DNA from: Paenibacillus sp. Soil750
GTDB lineage: Bacteria; Bacillota; Bacilli; Paenibacillales; NBRC-103111
Assembly (NCBI RefSeq): GCF_001428045.1
Contig: NZ_LMSD01000007.1
Location: 119,808 to 183,807 of the forward strand
Reading direction: 5' to 3'
DNA length: 64,000 nucleotides
Shown here piece by piece: positions 28,271 through 37,380 of this stretch (positions within the stretch are counted from its first letter, which is position 1; each line of letters begins with the position of its first letter). Made by a program: the position numbers and the translations under genes. Below the pieces are notes generated by a model. It was not told the DNA's origin. It did not search any database and saw nothing but the letters and a program-made list of their open reading frames with translations.

Positions 28271-28404
28271 GGGTAATTGGATAGCCATAGGTATATCCGT
28301 TGTATTTTGTTGGCAGTCTGGGTTTGGGGGTTGGGGCACTGGGTGTGTGCCGTTTGGTGCCGTTTGCACTTAGGAGACGGCAGCAGCTAATGGTCCTCAA
28401 ATAA

Positions 28405-28436
28405 TTATAAAACCACCGCTGGTACCAGCGATGGCT
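28405..28436 (-). terminator. Intrinsic terminator of patA
   Basis: GCCATCGCTGG pairs with CCAGCGGTGGT around TA on the minus strand, followed by TTTTATAATT. It lies just after the patA stop. Confidence 0.8.
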
Positions 28437-28441
28437 CCTTT

Positions 28442-29599
28442 CTACAACTTGCTTACAAATCGTTCAAGTCGATCCAACGATTGCTCCAGCACATCCTGTG
28501 CATAGGCATATGAAATCCGGATATAACCTTCTCCATAAGAAGTGAAGGCATCTCCCGGTACGACTGCAACATGCTCTTCATGCAGCAGCCTCATCGCAAA
28601 CTCTTGCGAGGCTAAGCCGAAATTTGCAATAGACGGGAACAAGTAGAACGCGCCATCCGGCTTTTCTAGCACAATCCCCATTGCGTTCAAACGATCGTAG
28701 ACATAATCCCGTCGGGCTACATAAGCTTCACGCATCGGAAGTGCATCGTCAATCCCTACCGTCAACGCCTCCAAGGCGGCATACTGGCTTACTGAGCTAG
28801 CGCAGGTCACGTTATACTGGTGAACCTTCACCATGTGCGCTGTGAGGTACGCAGGAGCCAATGTAAACCCTACACGCCAGCCTGTCATGGCATGAGATTT
28901 GGACAAGCCATTAATGACGATTGTCTTTTCGCGCAACTTACCGACTGTCGCAATGGAACGATGTTGCACGCCATATACCAACTCGCTATAGATTTCGTCG
29001 GATAAAATAAATAGCTCCCGATCTGCCAATAATTCGGCCAAATCAGAAATTTCCTTCTCCGTTAGCACCTGACCTGTCGGGTTAGACGGATAACAAAGAA
29101 TGACACAGCGTGTTTTCTCTGTTAGATAGGGTTCCAATAGCTCAGCTGTTAATTTTAAGCCATTCTCTCTTGTATCCACATAGACAGGAACGCCACCAGC
29201 TAAGTGAATTAAAGGCTCATAACCAGGATAAATCGGAGCCGGAATGATAACTTCAGCACCTGGTGTCAAAATTGTTCGCAACGTGATATCAACCGCTTGA
29301 CTAGCACCCGCTGTGACGATAATCTCATCAGCCGCGCGATAATCCTGGCCATACTTAACCTTCACAAAGTTAGAAACAGCTTCTCTAAGTTCGATTAAAC
29401 CAGGGTTTTGCGTATAGACCGTTTTATTTTGGTCCAATGCTCTTTGTCCCGCTTCGATGATATGCCGCGGCGTAGGGAAATCAGGCTGCCCAATCGTTAA
29501 GGTCAAAGCTCCCGGAATCGTACTGACTAGGTTCGAAATTTTACGAATACCTGATATTTGAATATCTTTTACTTGCGGGTTAATCAAATGCTCCAACAC
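28442..29599 (-). CDS. patA: N-acetyl-LL-diaminopimelate aminotransferase-type class I/II aminotransferase
   Basis: 385 residues, fold type I PLP enzyme. Visible are SLTIGQPDFPTP-type LTIGQPDFPTP near residue 35, the PLP-binding Lys in INGLSKSHAMTGWRVGF near 235, SNPTGQ and the C-terminal Arg in YIRISYA. The N-terminus (EHLINPQVKDIQISGIRKIS) is close to PatA of Bacillus subtilis, which acts between DapH and DapL in lysine and peptidoglycan precursor synthesis. The start is GTG with GAGGAG eight bases upstream. It is convergent to dapH-dapL rather than in the same operon. Confidence 0.92.
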   Translation of the reverse strand: MLEHLINPQVKDIQISGIRKISNLVSTIPGALTLTIGQPDFPTPRHIIEAGQRALDQNKTVYTQNPGLIELREAVSNFVKVKYGQDYRAADEIIVTAGASQAVDITLRTILTPGAEVIIPAPIYPGYEPLIHLAGGVPVYVDTRENGLKLTAELLEPYLTEKTRCVILCYPSNPTGQVLTEKEISDLAELLADRELFILSDEIYSELVYGVQHRSIATVGKLREKTIVINGLSKSHAMTGWRVGFTLAPAYLTAHMVKVHQYNVTCASSVSQYAALEALTVGIDDALPMREAYVARRDYVYDRLNAMGIVLEKPDGAFYLFPSIANFGLASQEFAMRLLHEEHVAVVPGDAFTSYGEGYIRISYAYAQDVLEQSLDRLERFVSKL

Positions 29600-29630
29600 T
29601 ATTAGCTCTCCTCTCTCCCTTGAACAAGAA

Positions 29631-30581
29631 CTATGTTGTCCGTATCGTTGATATTAGGTTCTCCATATCAGGTGGAATTGGCGCTTCAAACTGCATCCAT
29701 TCCCCTGTTCGCGGATGTTTAAAGCCCAGAATCGCCGCATGTAAGGCTTGACCGTCCATCAACATGCCTTTGCTCTTACCATACATCGGATCCCCAACTA
29801 ACGGATGGCCAATGAATTTCATGTGTACACGGATTTGGTGGGTACGACCTGTTTCCAGCTTTAACTCTACTAAAGTAAAGTCACCAAATCGTTCGAGAAC
29901 AACGAAATGCGTTACCGCGGTTTTACTATTTTTCTCCGTAACGGTATACATCTTACGATCATGAGAATCGCGTCCAATCGGCGCATCGATCGTCCCTTGA
30001 TCATGTTGAATATATCCGTGTACCAAAGCAATGTACTTGCGGTTGACGGTATGTGCCTTCAATTGCTCTGCAAGGCTAGCGTGAGCCTTATCATTTTTGG
30101 CAGACATAATTAAGCCTGATGTGTCCTTGTCAATTCGATGCACAATACCTGGCCGAAGCTCACCATTAATGCCGGATAAGTCCTTGCAGTGGTACATTAA
30201 CGCATTTACTAAGGTACCCGAGTAATGTCCCGGCGCAGGATGAACTACGAGTCCACGCTGTTTATTAATGACGATCACATCGCTGTCTTCGTACACAACA
30301 TTTAGAGGAATGTTTTCGGCCAGCAGCTCCACACCTTGAGGCTCTGGAATCACTAGCGCAATCACATCTTGTAAGGACAATTTATAATTGGGCTTTACTT
30401 GTTTCCCATTCACCTTAACGTGACCATCTTTGACCCATTGTTGGACAAGTGTGCGAGAAATATCTTCTTCCAACGCTTCTGTAATAAACTTATCAATCCG
30501 TTCGTTGGCATATTGATTTTCTACTGTCCATTCAATTGTCTCTTGCGTCACGGACTCAGGTGAGGTCTGGTTTGTGTTCAT
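29631..30581 (-). CDS. ylyB: RluA/RluD-family 23S rRNA or tRNA pseudouridine synthase
   Basis: 316 residues. An N-terminal S4 RNA-binding domain (ERIDKFITEALEEDISRTLVQ) precedes a catalytic domain with the motif HRIDKDTSGLIM, whose Asp is the nucleophile near residue 150, plus GRTHQIRVHM. It isomerises uridine in structured RNA. GGAG precedes the ATG. The gene overlaps the end of lspA by 26 bases, matching the lspA-ylyB order of Bacillus. Confidence 0.94.
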   Translation of the reverse strand: MNTNQTSPESVTQETIEWTVENQYANERIDKFITEALEEDISRTLVQQWVKDGHVKVNGKQVKPNYKLSLQDVIALVIPEPQGVELLAENIPLNVVYEDSDVIVINKQRGLVVHPAPGHYSGTLVNALMYHCKDLSGINGELRPGIVHRIDKDTSGLIMSAKNDKAHASLAEQLKAHTVNRKYIALVHGYIQHDQGTIDAPIGRDSHDRKMYTVTEKNSKTAVTHFVVLERFGDFTLVELKLETGRTHQIRVHMKFIGHPLVGDPMYGKSKGMLMDGQALHAAILGFKHPRTGEWMQFEAPIPPDMENLISTIRTT

Positions 30582-31083
30582 GTGTTGCTCCTTTTTTCTC
30601 TTTTCGTGAAGCTAGAATCGACTCAATAAAGATCAGGATAACCCCGACAACGATGCAAGAATCCGCTACATTGAAAATAGGGAAGATATAATCGACTTCT
30701 TTGCCGAAAAAGTTAAAATCAAATGTAAACTGGAAGAAATCCACTACTTCTGCAAATAAGGCCCGGTCAACGAAATTGCCGAATGCTCCTCCAAAAAGTA
30801 AACACAATGCGAACGGTAGTAACACCTTGCCTTCACGAATGGTCCGTTGCATGTACCAAATAATACCGCACAGCACGAGAATAGTTACAATGATGAAAAA
30901 CCATCGTTGATTTTGTAAAATACCGAAAGCCGCACCACGGTTACGATGGGATGTAATCATAAAAAAATCACCAATGACAGGACGTTCTTCCCCAAGCGGA
31001 ACTTTTTTCACAATGATCCATTTCGTAACTTGATCAAGAATGAATGCAAGAAGTGCATACAGGTAATATTTCAAATATTTCAT
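30556..31083 (-). CDS. lspA: Lipoprotein signal peptidase (signal peptidase II)
   Basis: 175 residues with four membrane helices. The catalytic Asp pair is visible: Asp 106 in GNFVDR and Asp 141 in FNVADSCIVVG. The conserved RNRGAAFGI loop is also present. It cleaves prolipoproteins in the membrane; the DUF4349 lipoprotein near the end of the window would be a client. GGAGGTA precedes the ATG. The C-terminal tail (SRKEKKGATHEHKPDLT) is charged. Confidence 0.96.
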   Translation of the reverse strand: MKYLKYYLYALLAFILDQVTKWIIVKKVPLGEERPVIGDFFMITSHRNRGAAFGILQNQRWFFIIVTILVLCGIIWYMQRTIREGKVLLPFALCLLFGGAFGNFVDRALFAEVVDFFQFTFDFNFFGKEVDYIFPIFNVADSCIVVGVILIFIESILASRKEKKGATHEHKPDLT

Positions 31084-31213
31084 CTAAGAGTACCTCCTAC
31101 ATTGTGAAAAGCTTGTACATTCCTTTTTTTCAAGGAATTACCTCACTAAAAAAAGCGGTCTATCGGCATCATAAACGGTATGAATGAGCTGTTAGAAGGG
31201 AGCTGTATGACCT
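31084..31213. other. Divergent lspA-yteA intergenic region with an inverted repeat
   Basis: ATTCCTT-6-AAGGAAT lies at 31119-31138, between the two start codons. It may be an operator; no convincing sigma-A promoter was found on either strand. A short frame (ATG at 31207, eight codons) overlaps the yteA start and could be chance. Confidence 0.4.
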
Positions 31214-31951
31214 ATGAGCCATTTAACCGATGAGCAATTACAATCCTTATATGTACAACTGTTGGAGGAAAAGGTTGCACTTGAAAAGCACTTCGCTTCG
31301 AATGATCAATTTGGACTCGCAAATTCATTCTCAGATTCCATAGGCGAGCTCTCCATGTATGATAATCATCCCGGGGATATCGGGTCCGAAGTTTTTGAAC
31401 GAGCCAAAGATATTTCGCTTAATGAACACGCAGAGATGCACTTACAACAAGTCAATGAAGCTTTAGCACGTATGGAAAGTGGCGATTATGGCATTTGTGT
31501 TTTTAGCCATCAACCCATACCGTATGAACGCCTAGAAGCCATTCCAACAACTTTATACAGCATAGAACATGTCCCTGATCCCGACCAATCGTTCCGGCGC
31601 CCTGTTGAAGAGCAGGTTCTTTACCCGCCATTCGGGCGAACTAGCTTCGATGAGAAAAACAACGAAACCGAATTTGACGGCGAAGATGCCTGGCAAATCG
31701 TTGAAAGCTGGGGAACTTCAAATACCCCCGCTTTCGCAGAAAGCAACCAAGTCGAAAGCTACAATGACATGTACATTGAAGCCGACGAGTTGGAAGGCTA
31801 TGTAGAGTCATTCGAAAGCTTTGTAGCCACTGATCTCTACGGTGAACATGTTACCATTGTACGAAGTAAAGCTTACAACGAGTATATGCACAGCGATGAA
31901 GGCGACCCTTTTCTTGAACCTGAAAGAACTGCCGATTTAGATGATGAATAA
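31214..31951 (+). CDS. yteA: TraR/DksA-family protein, YteA-like
   Basis: 245 residues. The N-terminal part has the coiled-coil layout of DksA-like proteins (LQSLYVQLLEEKVALEKHF, then QVNEALARMESGDYGIC). The usual four-Cys zinc finger is degenerate: only Cys 95 remains, as YGICVFSHQPIPYERLEAIP, and no other Cys occurs in the protein. A long acidic C-terminal region of about 120 residues follows. YteA proteins are associated with sporulation in Bacillus, function unclear. GGGAG lies about 11 bases upstream. Confidence 0.88.
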   Translation: MSHLTDEQLQSLYVQLLEEKVALEKHFASNDQFGLANSFSDSIGELSMYDNHPGDIGSEVFERAKDISLNEHAEMHLQQVNEALARMESGDYGICVFSHQPIPYERLEAIPTTLYSIEHVPDPDQSFRRPVEEQVLYPPFGRTSFDEKNNETEFDGEDAWQIVESWGTSNTPAFAESNQVESYNDMYIEADELEGYVESFESFVATDLYGEHVTIVRSKAYNEYMHSDEGDPFLEPERTADLDDE

Positions 31952-31982
31952 ATACAATAATTGACCCTGATTAAAAACAGGA

Positions 31983-32016
31983 CAAACGAGCTTCGCATTT
32001 CGCGCAAGCTCGTTTG
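31983..32016. terminator. Terminator between convergent yteA and ileS
   Basis: CAAACGAGCTT pairs perfectly with AAGCTCGTTTG around a 12-base loop. A T-rich tract follows on the minus strand (CCTGTTTTTAAT). Confidence 0.8.
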
Positions 32017-32022
32017 GTTCCT

Positions 32023-34791
32023 CTACTCGTGATAATGAGCAGTCACAACATCATTACATCTGACACAGAGTGTTGGATGCTCTTTACTGTGCCCAACCTC
32101 TGGCGTCACTATCCAACAACGCTCACATTTCTCACCGTCTGCAACAGCGATGGCAATAGCAACATCTTTGGACTGAAGTGCACCTTCTGGTACAGGAGTA
32201 CCAACTGGGTATAGGTTAACAGCGGAAACGATAAACAACTGATCCAATTGCTCGAATTGTGTCAACAAAGCAAACATCGCTTCATTTGGATATAAATTCA
32301 CTGCTGCCCCTAAGGAATTGCCAATGACTTTCTCCTTACGCGCTTCTTCTAGCGCCTTCAGCACATCATCACGCACTTCCAAGAAGGAATTCCATTTATT
32401 TTCCAATTGTTCGTTGTATACACTCGTATCAACTTCCGGTAATTCAGCAAGTTGTACGGAGCTTAAATCCACACCTGGAATGTACTTCCAAACTTCATCC
32501 GCAGTATGAGGAAGAATCGGTGCAATAAGTTTCGTAATCGCAGTTAATGCCGCATACAGCACAGTTTGAGACGCTTTACGCGCTGGATCCTCAGCCGCAT
32601 TCGCATACAGACGATCCTTAATGATATCCAAATAGAAGGAACTCATTTCGACCGCACAGAAGTGATGAATCGTTTGATACACAACATGGAATTCATATGC
32701 TTCATAGGCTTTGATAACTTTCTCGATCATTCGATTCAAACGAATCAACGCGTAGCGATCAAGTTCGGATAAACTTGTATAAACAACACGGTCTGTAGCC
32801 GGATTGAACTGACTCAAATTCCCAAGTAGGAAGCGCATGGTGTTACGGATTTTACGATAAACCTCAGTTGTTTGGTTCAAAATATTGTCCGAAATCCGGT
32901 GATCGGACTGATAATCCACGGAGGAAACCCATAGACGAAGAATATCAGCGCCTAATTTGCCGCAAACCACATTCGGATCAATCGTGTTACCGATGGATTT
33001 GGACATTTTGCGCCCTTCGCCATCTAGTGTAAAGCCATGACTCAGAATACCTTTATAAGGCGACTTCTCTCTCGTTGCCACACCAGTGATCAGGGAAGAG
33101 TTGAACCAACCGCGATACTGGTCTGAACCTTCCAGATACAGATCAGCAGGCCATTGAAGTTCAGGACGCGACTCGAGAACCGCAACATGACTGGAACCGG
33201 AATCAAACCAAACGTCCATAATGTCCGTTTCTTTGCGGAATTCACCGTGACTACATTTCGTACAGCTAGTACCGTGTGGAAGAAGATCCTTCTCATCCTT
33301 GATGAACCAAGCATTCGAACCTTCTTGCTCAAATAACTGAGCAACATGTTCAATCGTTTGCTCGTTGACAAGTGGCTCATTACAGCTGCGGCAATAGAAA
33401 ATTGGAATCGGAACGCCCCATGCCCGCTGTCTTGAAATACACCAGTCCCCACGATCAGCAATCATGTTGTGAAGGCGTACTTCGCCCCACTCTGGCGTCC
33501 ATTGCACTTGCTTGATTTCATCCAGCATCTCTTGTCTGAACTTATCGATCGACGCAAACCATTGCTCTGTTGCACGATAAATAACAGGTTTCTTCGTACG
33601 CCAGTCATGTGCGTATTGATGCTGAATGTCAGCAGCTTTTAGCAATAAACCTGACTCCTTCAGCTGCTCAATGATCAGCTTTCCGCCTTTTTCATAGAAC
33701 AAACCTTCATAACCTGGTGCTTCAGCCGTAAAATGTCCTTGATCGTCCACTGGACAAAGTACGCCGATGTTATAACGTTGACCGATTGCAAAGTCGTCTT
33801 CCCCGTGTCCAGGAGCTGTGTGAACACAACCTGTACCCGCTTCTAACGTCACGTGCTCGCCCACCATAACAAGGGATTCACGATCGTAAAAAGGATGTTG
33901 GCAGGTAACAAACTCCAACTCACTGCCTTTTACCGTCGATAATACTTCGTATTCGCTCCAGCCAATTTCCTTAGCCGCTGCTGCAAGAAGTCCTTGTGCC
34001 AGCACATATTTCTTCCCATTCGCTTGAACGACTGCGTACTCGAATTCAGGGTGTACTGAAATCCCTAAGTTCGCAGGTAATGTCCATGCTGTTGTTGTCC
34101 AGATGACGATGGCTGCATCTTCAGGCAGCTTGCCTTTGCCGTCCTTTACTGGGAACGCCACGTAAATGGATGTTGAAGTTTTCTCTTTGTACTCGATTTC
34201 TGCTTCAGCTAAGGCGCTCTCAGAGGATGGGGACCAGTAGACAGGCTTCAACCCTTTGTAAACAAAGCCCTTCTGTACCATCGTACCGAACACACGAATT
34301 TGTTGTGCTTCGTAGCCCGGTTGCAGTGTGATATACGGGTTTTTCCAATCTCCACGAATACCTAGACGTTGGAATTGACTCTTCTGCTTCTCAACAGATT
34401 GCAAGGCGTATTCTTTGCAATATTCACGAAACTCCGGAACCGTCATTTTCTTACGATCGACTTTCCCGCTATTTGTAATCACTTGCTCGATTGGTAAGCC
34501 ATGTGTATCCCAGCCTGGTACGTAAGGCGCGTCGAAGCCTTGCAGTGTTTTGAAACGAACGATAATATCCTTCAACACTTTGTTCAGTGCGTGACCGATG
34601 TGAATATCTCCATTCGCATAGGGAGGCCCATCATGTAAAATGAACTTTGTTCTACCCTTACGACTTTCTTGTACCTTCGCATAAATGTCTTCTGCTTCCC
34701 AATGCTCTTGCATTTTCGGCTCTGCCTGCGGCAAATTACCTCTCATCGGGAATTCTGTTTGTAATAGGTTTAATGTTTTTCCATAATCCAT
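32023..34791 (-). CDS. ileS: Isoleucyl-tRNA synthetase
   Basis: About 922 residues. Class Ia signatures are [16 protein letters not shown] near residue 60 and KMSKS in [10 protein letters not shown] near 600. An editing CP1 domain lies between them, and a C-terminal zinc site (CERCWIV and CVRCND) is present. It charges tRNA-Ile. The ATG at 34791 has GGAG eight bases upstream; a GTG three codons earlier overlaps the ribosome binding region. A T-box leader precedes it, so expression rises when uncharged tRNA-Ile accumulates. Confidence 0.97.
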   Translation of the reverse strand: MDYGKTLNLLQTEFPMRGNLPQAEPKMQEHWEAEDIYAKVQESRKGRTKFILHDGPPYANGDIHIGHALNKVLKDIIVRFKTLQGFDAPYVPGWDTHGLPIEQVITNSGKVDRKKMTVPEFREYCKEYALQSVEKQKSQFQRLGIRGDWKNPYITLQPGYEAQQIRVFGTMVQKGFVYKGLKPVYWSPSSESALAEAEIEYKEKTSTSIYVAFPVKDGKGKLPEDAAIVIWTTTAWTLPANLGISVHPEFEYAVVQANGKKYVLAQGLLAAAAKEIGWSEYEVLSTVKGSELEFVTCQHPFYDRESLVMVGEHVTLEAGTGCVHTAPGHGEDDFAIGQRYNIGVLCPVDDQGHFTAEAPGYEGLFYEKGGKLIIEQLKESGLLLKAADIQHQYAHDWRTKKPVIYRATEQWFASIDKFRQEMLDEIKQVQWTPEWGEVRLHNMIADRGDWCISRQRAWGVPIPIFYCRSCNEPLVNEQTIEHVAQLFEQEGSNAWFIKDEKDLLPHGTSCTKCSHGEFRKETDIMDVWFDSGSSHVAVLESRPELQWPADLYLEGSDQYRGWFNSSLITGVATREKSPYKGILSHGFTLDGEGRKMSKSIGNTIDPNVVCGKLGADILRLWVSSVDYQSDHRISDNILNQTTEVYRKIRNTMRFLLGNLSQFNPATDRVVYTSLSELDRYALIRLNRMIEKVIKAYEAYEFHVVYQTIHHFCAVEMSSFYLDIIKDRLYANAAEDPARKASQTVLYAALTAITKLIAPILPHTADEVWKYIPGVDLSSVQLAELPEVDTSVYNEQLENKWNSFLEVRDDVLKALEEARKEKVIGNSLGAAVNLYPNEAMFALLTQFEQLDQLFIVSAVNLYPVGTPVPEGALQSKDVAIAIAVADGEKCERCWIVTPEVGHSKEHPTLCVRCNDVVTAHYHE

Positions 34792-34829
34792 TTTTACCAC
34801 TCCACTCCTGGTTCAATCTATCCTAGTCT

Positions 34830-35116
34830 AAAAAACAAAAAAAGCCTCTCATCCCAAAAGGGACGAGAAACTCAACTCGCGGTACCACCCTCGTTAAAAA
34901 GCATCATGAACACGCGCCTAAAGGCGAGTCGAACAGAGCTTCTTCACTCGATCATGTGTAACGGCATGACCCGTTTCTCCCTACTCATTTCAAGAGACGC
35001 TCCTGGGGGATATTCGGTACGCTGCAGAGATTAGGCTCACACCAAAACCCTAATTCGCTGACACTGCTCTTAAACGCCCTACTCGTTCCAGTCATAGCTT
35101 TATTGCGATACATTTA
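34830..35116 (-). promoter_or_regulatory. T-box riboswitch of ileS
   Basis: The minus strand contains AGGGTGGTACCGCG (34878-34891), the invariant T-box that pairs with the tRNA acceptor end. It is followed by a terminator stem (CTCGTCCC/GGGATGAG with loop TTTT, 34842-34872, then GGCTTTTTTT). Upstream, stem I features such as AGCGAATTAGGG and GTGAGCC are visible. An ATC in GAATATCCCC (35009-35011) is a plausible isoleucine specifier codon, in keeping with the downstream gene. Confidence 0.95.
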
Positions 35117-35121
35117 ACAGG

Positions 35122-35150
35122 AGTATACCCAATCTGGCAAGCATAGTCAA
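35122..35150 (-). promoter_or_regulatory. Sigma-A promoter of the ileS leader
   Basis: TTGACT and TATACT on the minus strand, exactly 17 bases apart, just upstream of the T-box leader and after divIVA. Confidence 0.88.
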
Positions 35151-35175
35151 TAAGAGAGAACTGCCCTTTGCCCTA

Positions 35176-35655
35176 TTACTTCTCTTCAGCAGTTTCAAAC
35201 TGCATACTTTGCCAGCCTTCTGTGTTTAATAATTCAAGTTGTGCTTCAAGTAAAGTCCGAAAGCGCGTACGATAAATCGAAGCTTGTTTCTTGAGCTCTT
35301 CGATCTCAAGAGCTACTTTGCGTGAACGCGTCAACGATTCATTAATAATTCGATCCGCATTTTTCTCCGCTTCTTTCAGTATTAACTGAGCTTCTTTCTT
35401 CGAATTGCTTCTGACTTCATCCGCAGCCTCTTGCGCTACAATGATCGTTTTACTCAACGATTCTTCAATATGCGTGAAATGATCCAAACGCTCCTGCAAG
35501 GCCATCGATTGATTCTGCAAATCCTTATTCTCACGAATAAGCGCTTCATAATCCTTGATGACTTGATCTAGGAATTCATTCACTTGATCCTCATCATAAC
35601 CACGAAACGAACGTGAAAACTCCTTATTATGTATATCTAACGGTGTTAATGGCAT
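35176..35655 (-). CDS. divIVA: Cell-division/pole protein DivIVA
   Basis: 159 residues. The N-terminal membrane-binding part has LTPLDIHNKEFSRSFRGYDEDQVNEFLD, with the Phe/Arg motif typical of DivIVA. The rest is coiled coil (ENKDLQNQSMALQERLDHF and a second helix from residue 65 onward). It marks curved membrane and organises pole and septum placement. AAGGAGG precedes the ATG, and a hairpin repeat shared with sigE and rsmH lies directly upstream of it. It closes the ylm block. Confidence 0.95.
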   Translation of the reverse strand: MPLTPLDIHNKEFSRSFRGYDEDQVNEFLDQVIKDYEALIRENKDLQNQSMALQERLDHFTHIEESLSKTIIVAQEAADEVRSNSKKEAQLILKEAEKNADRIINESLTRSRKVALEIEELKKQASIYRTRFRTLLEAQLELLNTEGWQSMQFETAEEK

Positions 35656-35672
35656 CAGTGCCCCTCCTTAGC

Positions 35673-35704
35673 GTTTTGCGCAGCAAAACTGACTTCGTAA
35701 GCAT
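35673..35704 (-). repeat. Hairpin repeat upstream of divIVA
   Basis: GTTTTGC-3-GCAAAAC at 35673-35689 is adjoined by TGACTTCGTAAGCATA. On the minus strand the order is TATGCTTACGAAGTCA, hairpin, then the divIVA ribosome binding site. The same arrangement recurs before sigE and rsmH. Confidence 0.8.
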
Positions 35705-35786
35705 AAGCTGAGCTTGTCTGAAAGCTAGCCTACACCCATGTCTATACAGTTCAGTTCGACAGAAAATTAGCAATTCCTGCAAAGTT

Positions 35787-35805
35787 CGTGGATAAATTAT
35801 CCACG
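35787..35805. other. Perfect palindrome CGTGGATAAATTATCCACG after ylmH
   Basis: This 19-base palindrome with one central base lies directly after the ylmH stop codon. Each half reads TTATCCACG, one base from the DnaA box TTATCCACA. As RNA it forms a short hairpin without a T-tract. Confidence 0.5.
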
Positions 35806-35806
35806 A

Positions 35807-36589
35807 TCATGCAAACTTGCCAATCTTCACACGTATTCGACCTTTTTTCGATACGCCTTCCACTTCAAGCACTTTAAATCTACCAAAACCCTGCAAGGAG
35901 ATCATATCGCCTTCTTTCAGTGGCTTGCTTGGATCTTCTTCCAACTTCCAGTTCACGCGACAACGACCAGCTTGGATCGGTATTAAAACTTTGGCTCGGC
36001 TAAGTCGGAATACATCGCTTACAATTCCGTCCATTCGCATAGAGGCAACAGATAGATGGAGCTCATCCAATTGCACTTGCGCTACTTCCAGCTTATCTAA
36101 AGAGAGCAATTCCGTTTGGACATGCACTCTATGTACTTGTGACAAATTCAAATGCAAATAGTCGGCTGCATCCTGCGTTACCAAGCAATGGCAGCCCCCC
36201 TCTATAACATGAATATCCCCAACCTTGTCCCGCTTCATGCCGAGTCCAAGAATGGCGCCCATGTAATCTCCGTGTTCTAACGTAAGAAATTTACCATCGC
36301 CTGAGGAGACAGCTAACACAGCCATCGCCATGTCTTCACTATCCAAACTGCGGTAGTCAGGAGCAATAATAGCACGCTTACGCTCTGCTGTTTCATAGCC
36401 GCCATCAAGTCGGCAATGTACATCCGGGTGTCGATTCACGAGTGAATTCAGAATGAAAGCCTGTCTGGGATCGAGGAAATCGGTTAACTTCACAGCATGC
36501 TGCTCGGCAGCTCGCTCAACCCAATCCCAGGCTTTATCAACAAAATGATGCTCGTCTTGGTGAAAATGCCCATAAATATCCTTCGTCAA
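35807..36589 (-). CDS. ylmH: S4-domain RNA-binding protein YlmH
   Basis: 260 residues. The N-terminal part has DPRQAFILNSLVNRHPDV and CRLDGGYETAERKRAIIAPDY, typical of the YlmH family. The C-terminal S4 domain (LDELHLSVASMRMDGIVSDVFRLSR and INWKLEE-type VNWKLEEDPSKPLKEGDMISL) binds RNA. Bacillus YlmH is linked to ribosome rescue or quality control as well as cell-division loci. It follows ylmG by two bases, suggesting coupling. Confidence 0.94.
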   Translation of the reverse strand: MTKDIYGHFHQDEHHFVDKAWDWVERAAEQHAVKLTDFLDPRQAFILNSLVNRHPDVHCRLDGGYETAERKRAIIAPDYRSLDSEDMAMAVLAVSSGDGKFLTLEHGDYMGAILGLGMKRDKVGDIHVIEGGCHCLVTQDAADYLHLNLSQVHRVHVQTELLSLDKLEVAQVQLDELHLSVASMRMDGIVSDVFRLSRAKVLIPIQAGRCRVNWKLEEDPSKPLKEGDMISLQGFGRFKVLEVEGVSKKGRIRVKIGKFA

Positions 36590-36591
36590 GA

Positions 36592-36876
36592 CTAGAAAAT
36601 CCCCACGATGAAATCAAGAACAGCAAAGATACCCATGACGACGAATTTCAATGCAATCAACGCCACGATTGGCGAGAGGTCAATGAAACCGATGCTTGGT
36701 ATGATTTTGCGGAATGGAGCCAGATACGGTTCAACCAACTTCGAGAGCAGTCCACCGACAAAACTGCCACGTGCGTTTGGAAACCAAGATAAGATCAAGT
36801 AACCAATAATCATGAAATAATAAATTTCTGTCAAAACGCTTAAAAAAGAGTAAACGTTATCCACGTTGTTTCCCAC
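36592..36876 (-). CDS. ylmG: YggT family membrane protein
   Basis: 94 residues with two membrane helices, near residues 10-30 and 65-90, separated by the conserved loop SWFPNARGSFVGGLLSKLVEPYLAPFRKIIP. YggT/YlmG proteins lie beside sepF in many Gram-positive bacteria and are thought to help divisome or membrane protein organisation. The ribosome binding site GAGGTG lies before the ATG. Confidence 0.94.
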   Translation of the reverse strand: MGNNVDNVYSFLSVLTEIYYFMIIGYLILSWFPNARGSFVGGLLSKLVEPYLAPFRKIIPSIGFIDLSPIVALIALKFVVMGIFAVLDFIVGIF

Positions 36877-36904
36877 CTCTGTCTATGTGTTTGGGGATAT
36901 GCGT

Positions 36905-37327
36905 CTATTCCTCGCCCATCATCTCAGAGATATGACCATGAATATCTACTGAGTCTGGTGTACAGAGAAAAATATTCGGTCCTAGCTTAGAGATAGACCC
37001 ATTCAATGCGTAAACCGTACCACTCAAGAAATCTACAATTCGGATCGCTTGATCGCCGCGAACTCGTTGCAAATTAACGACAACCGCTCTACGAGCACGT
37101 AGATGGTCTGCAATGTCCTGTGTTTCCTCATAAGTGCGGGGTTCACTAAGGACAACGCGTGAATTCTTCTGTGAATGAATACTGACGACATTCGCCTTAT
37201 TTTTATTACGTAATTCGTATGGATTGGTTTCAGGTTCTTCTGTTGCTTCTACAATCCGTTCACGCTCTACAATTTCTTCCTCTTCCTGAAGTCCCAGAAA
37301 GTTCATAAATCGGTTATATACACCCAT
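36905..37327 (-). CDS. sepF: Cell division protein SepF
   Basis: 140 residues. The N-terminal amphipathic membrane helix ([17 protein letters not shown]) is followed by a linker and the SepF domain ([29 protein letters not shown], then [27 protein letters not shown]). It anchors and bundles FtsZ. GGAGGG precedes the ATG. It sits in the sepF-ylmG pair conserved across Firmicutes. Confidence 0.96.
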   Translation of the reverse strand: MGVYNRFMNFLGLQEEEEIVERERIVEATEEPETNPYELRNKNKANVVSIHSQKNSRVVLSEPRTYEETQDIADHLRARRAVVVNLQRVRGDQAIRIVDFLSGTVYALNGSISKLGPNIFLCTPDSVDIHGHISEMMGEE

Positions 37328-37380
37328 AGCGCTTCCCTCCTATCGAAATCATACCAATCGGAATCAAATTCCTATGCCCT

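Noticed and set aside
35787..36865. Replication origin suggested by DnaA-box-like sites
   Set aside because: Too few sites, no AT-rich unwinding region and no dnaA, dnaN or gidA nearby; the genes are the division cluster.
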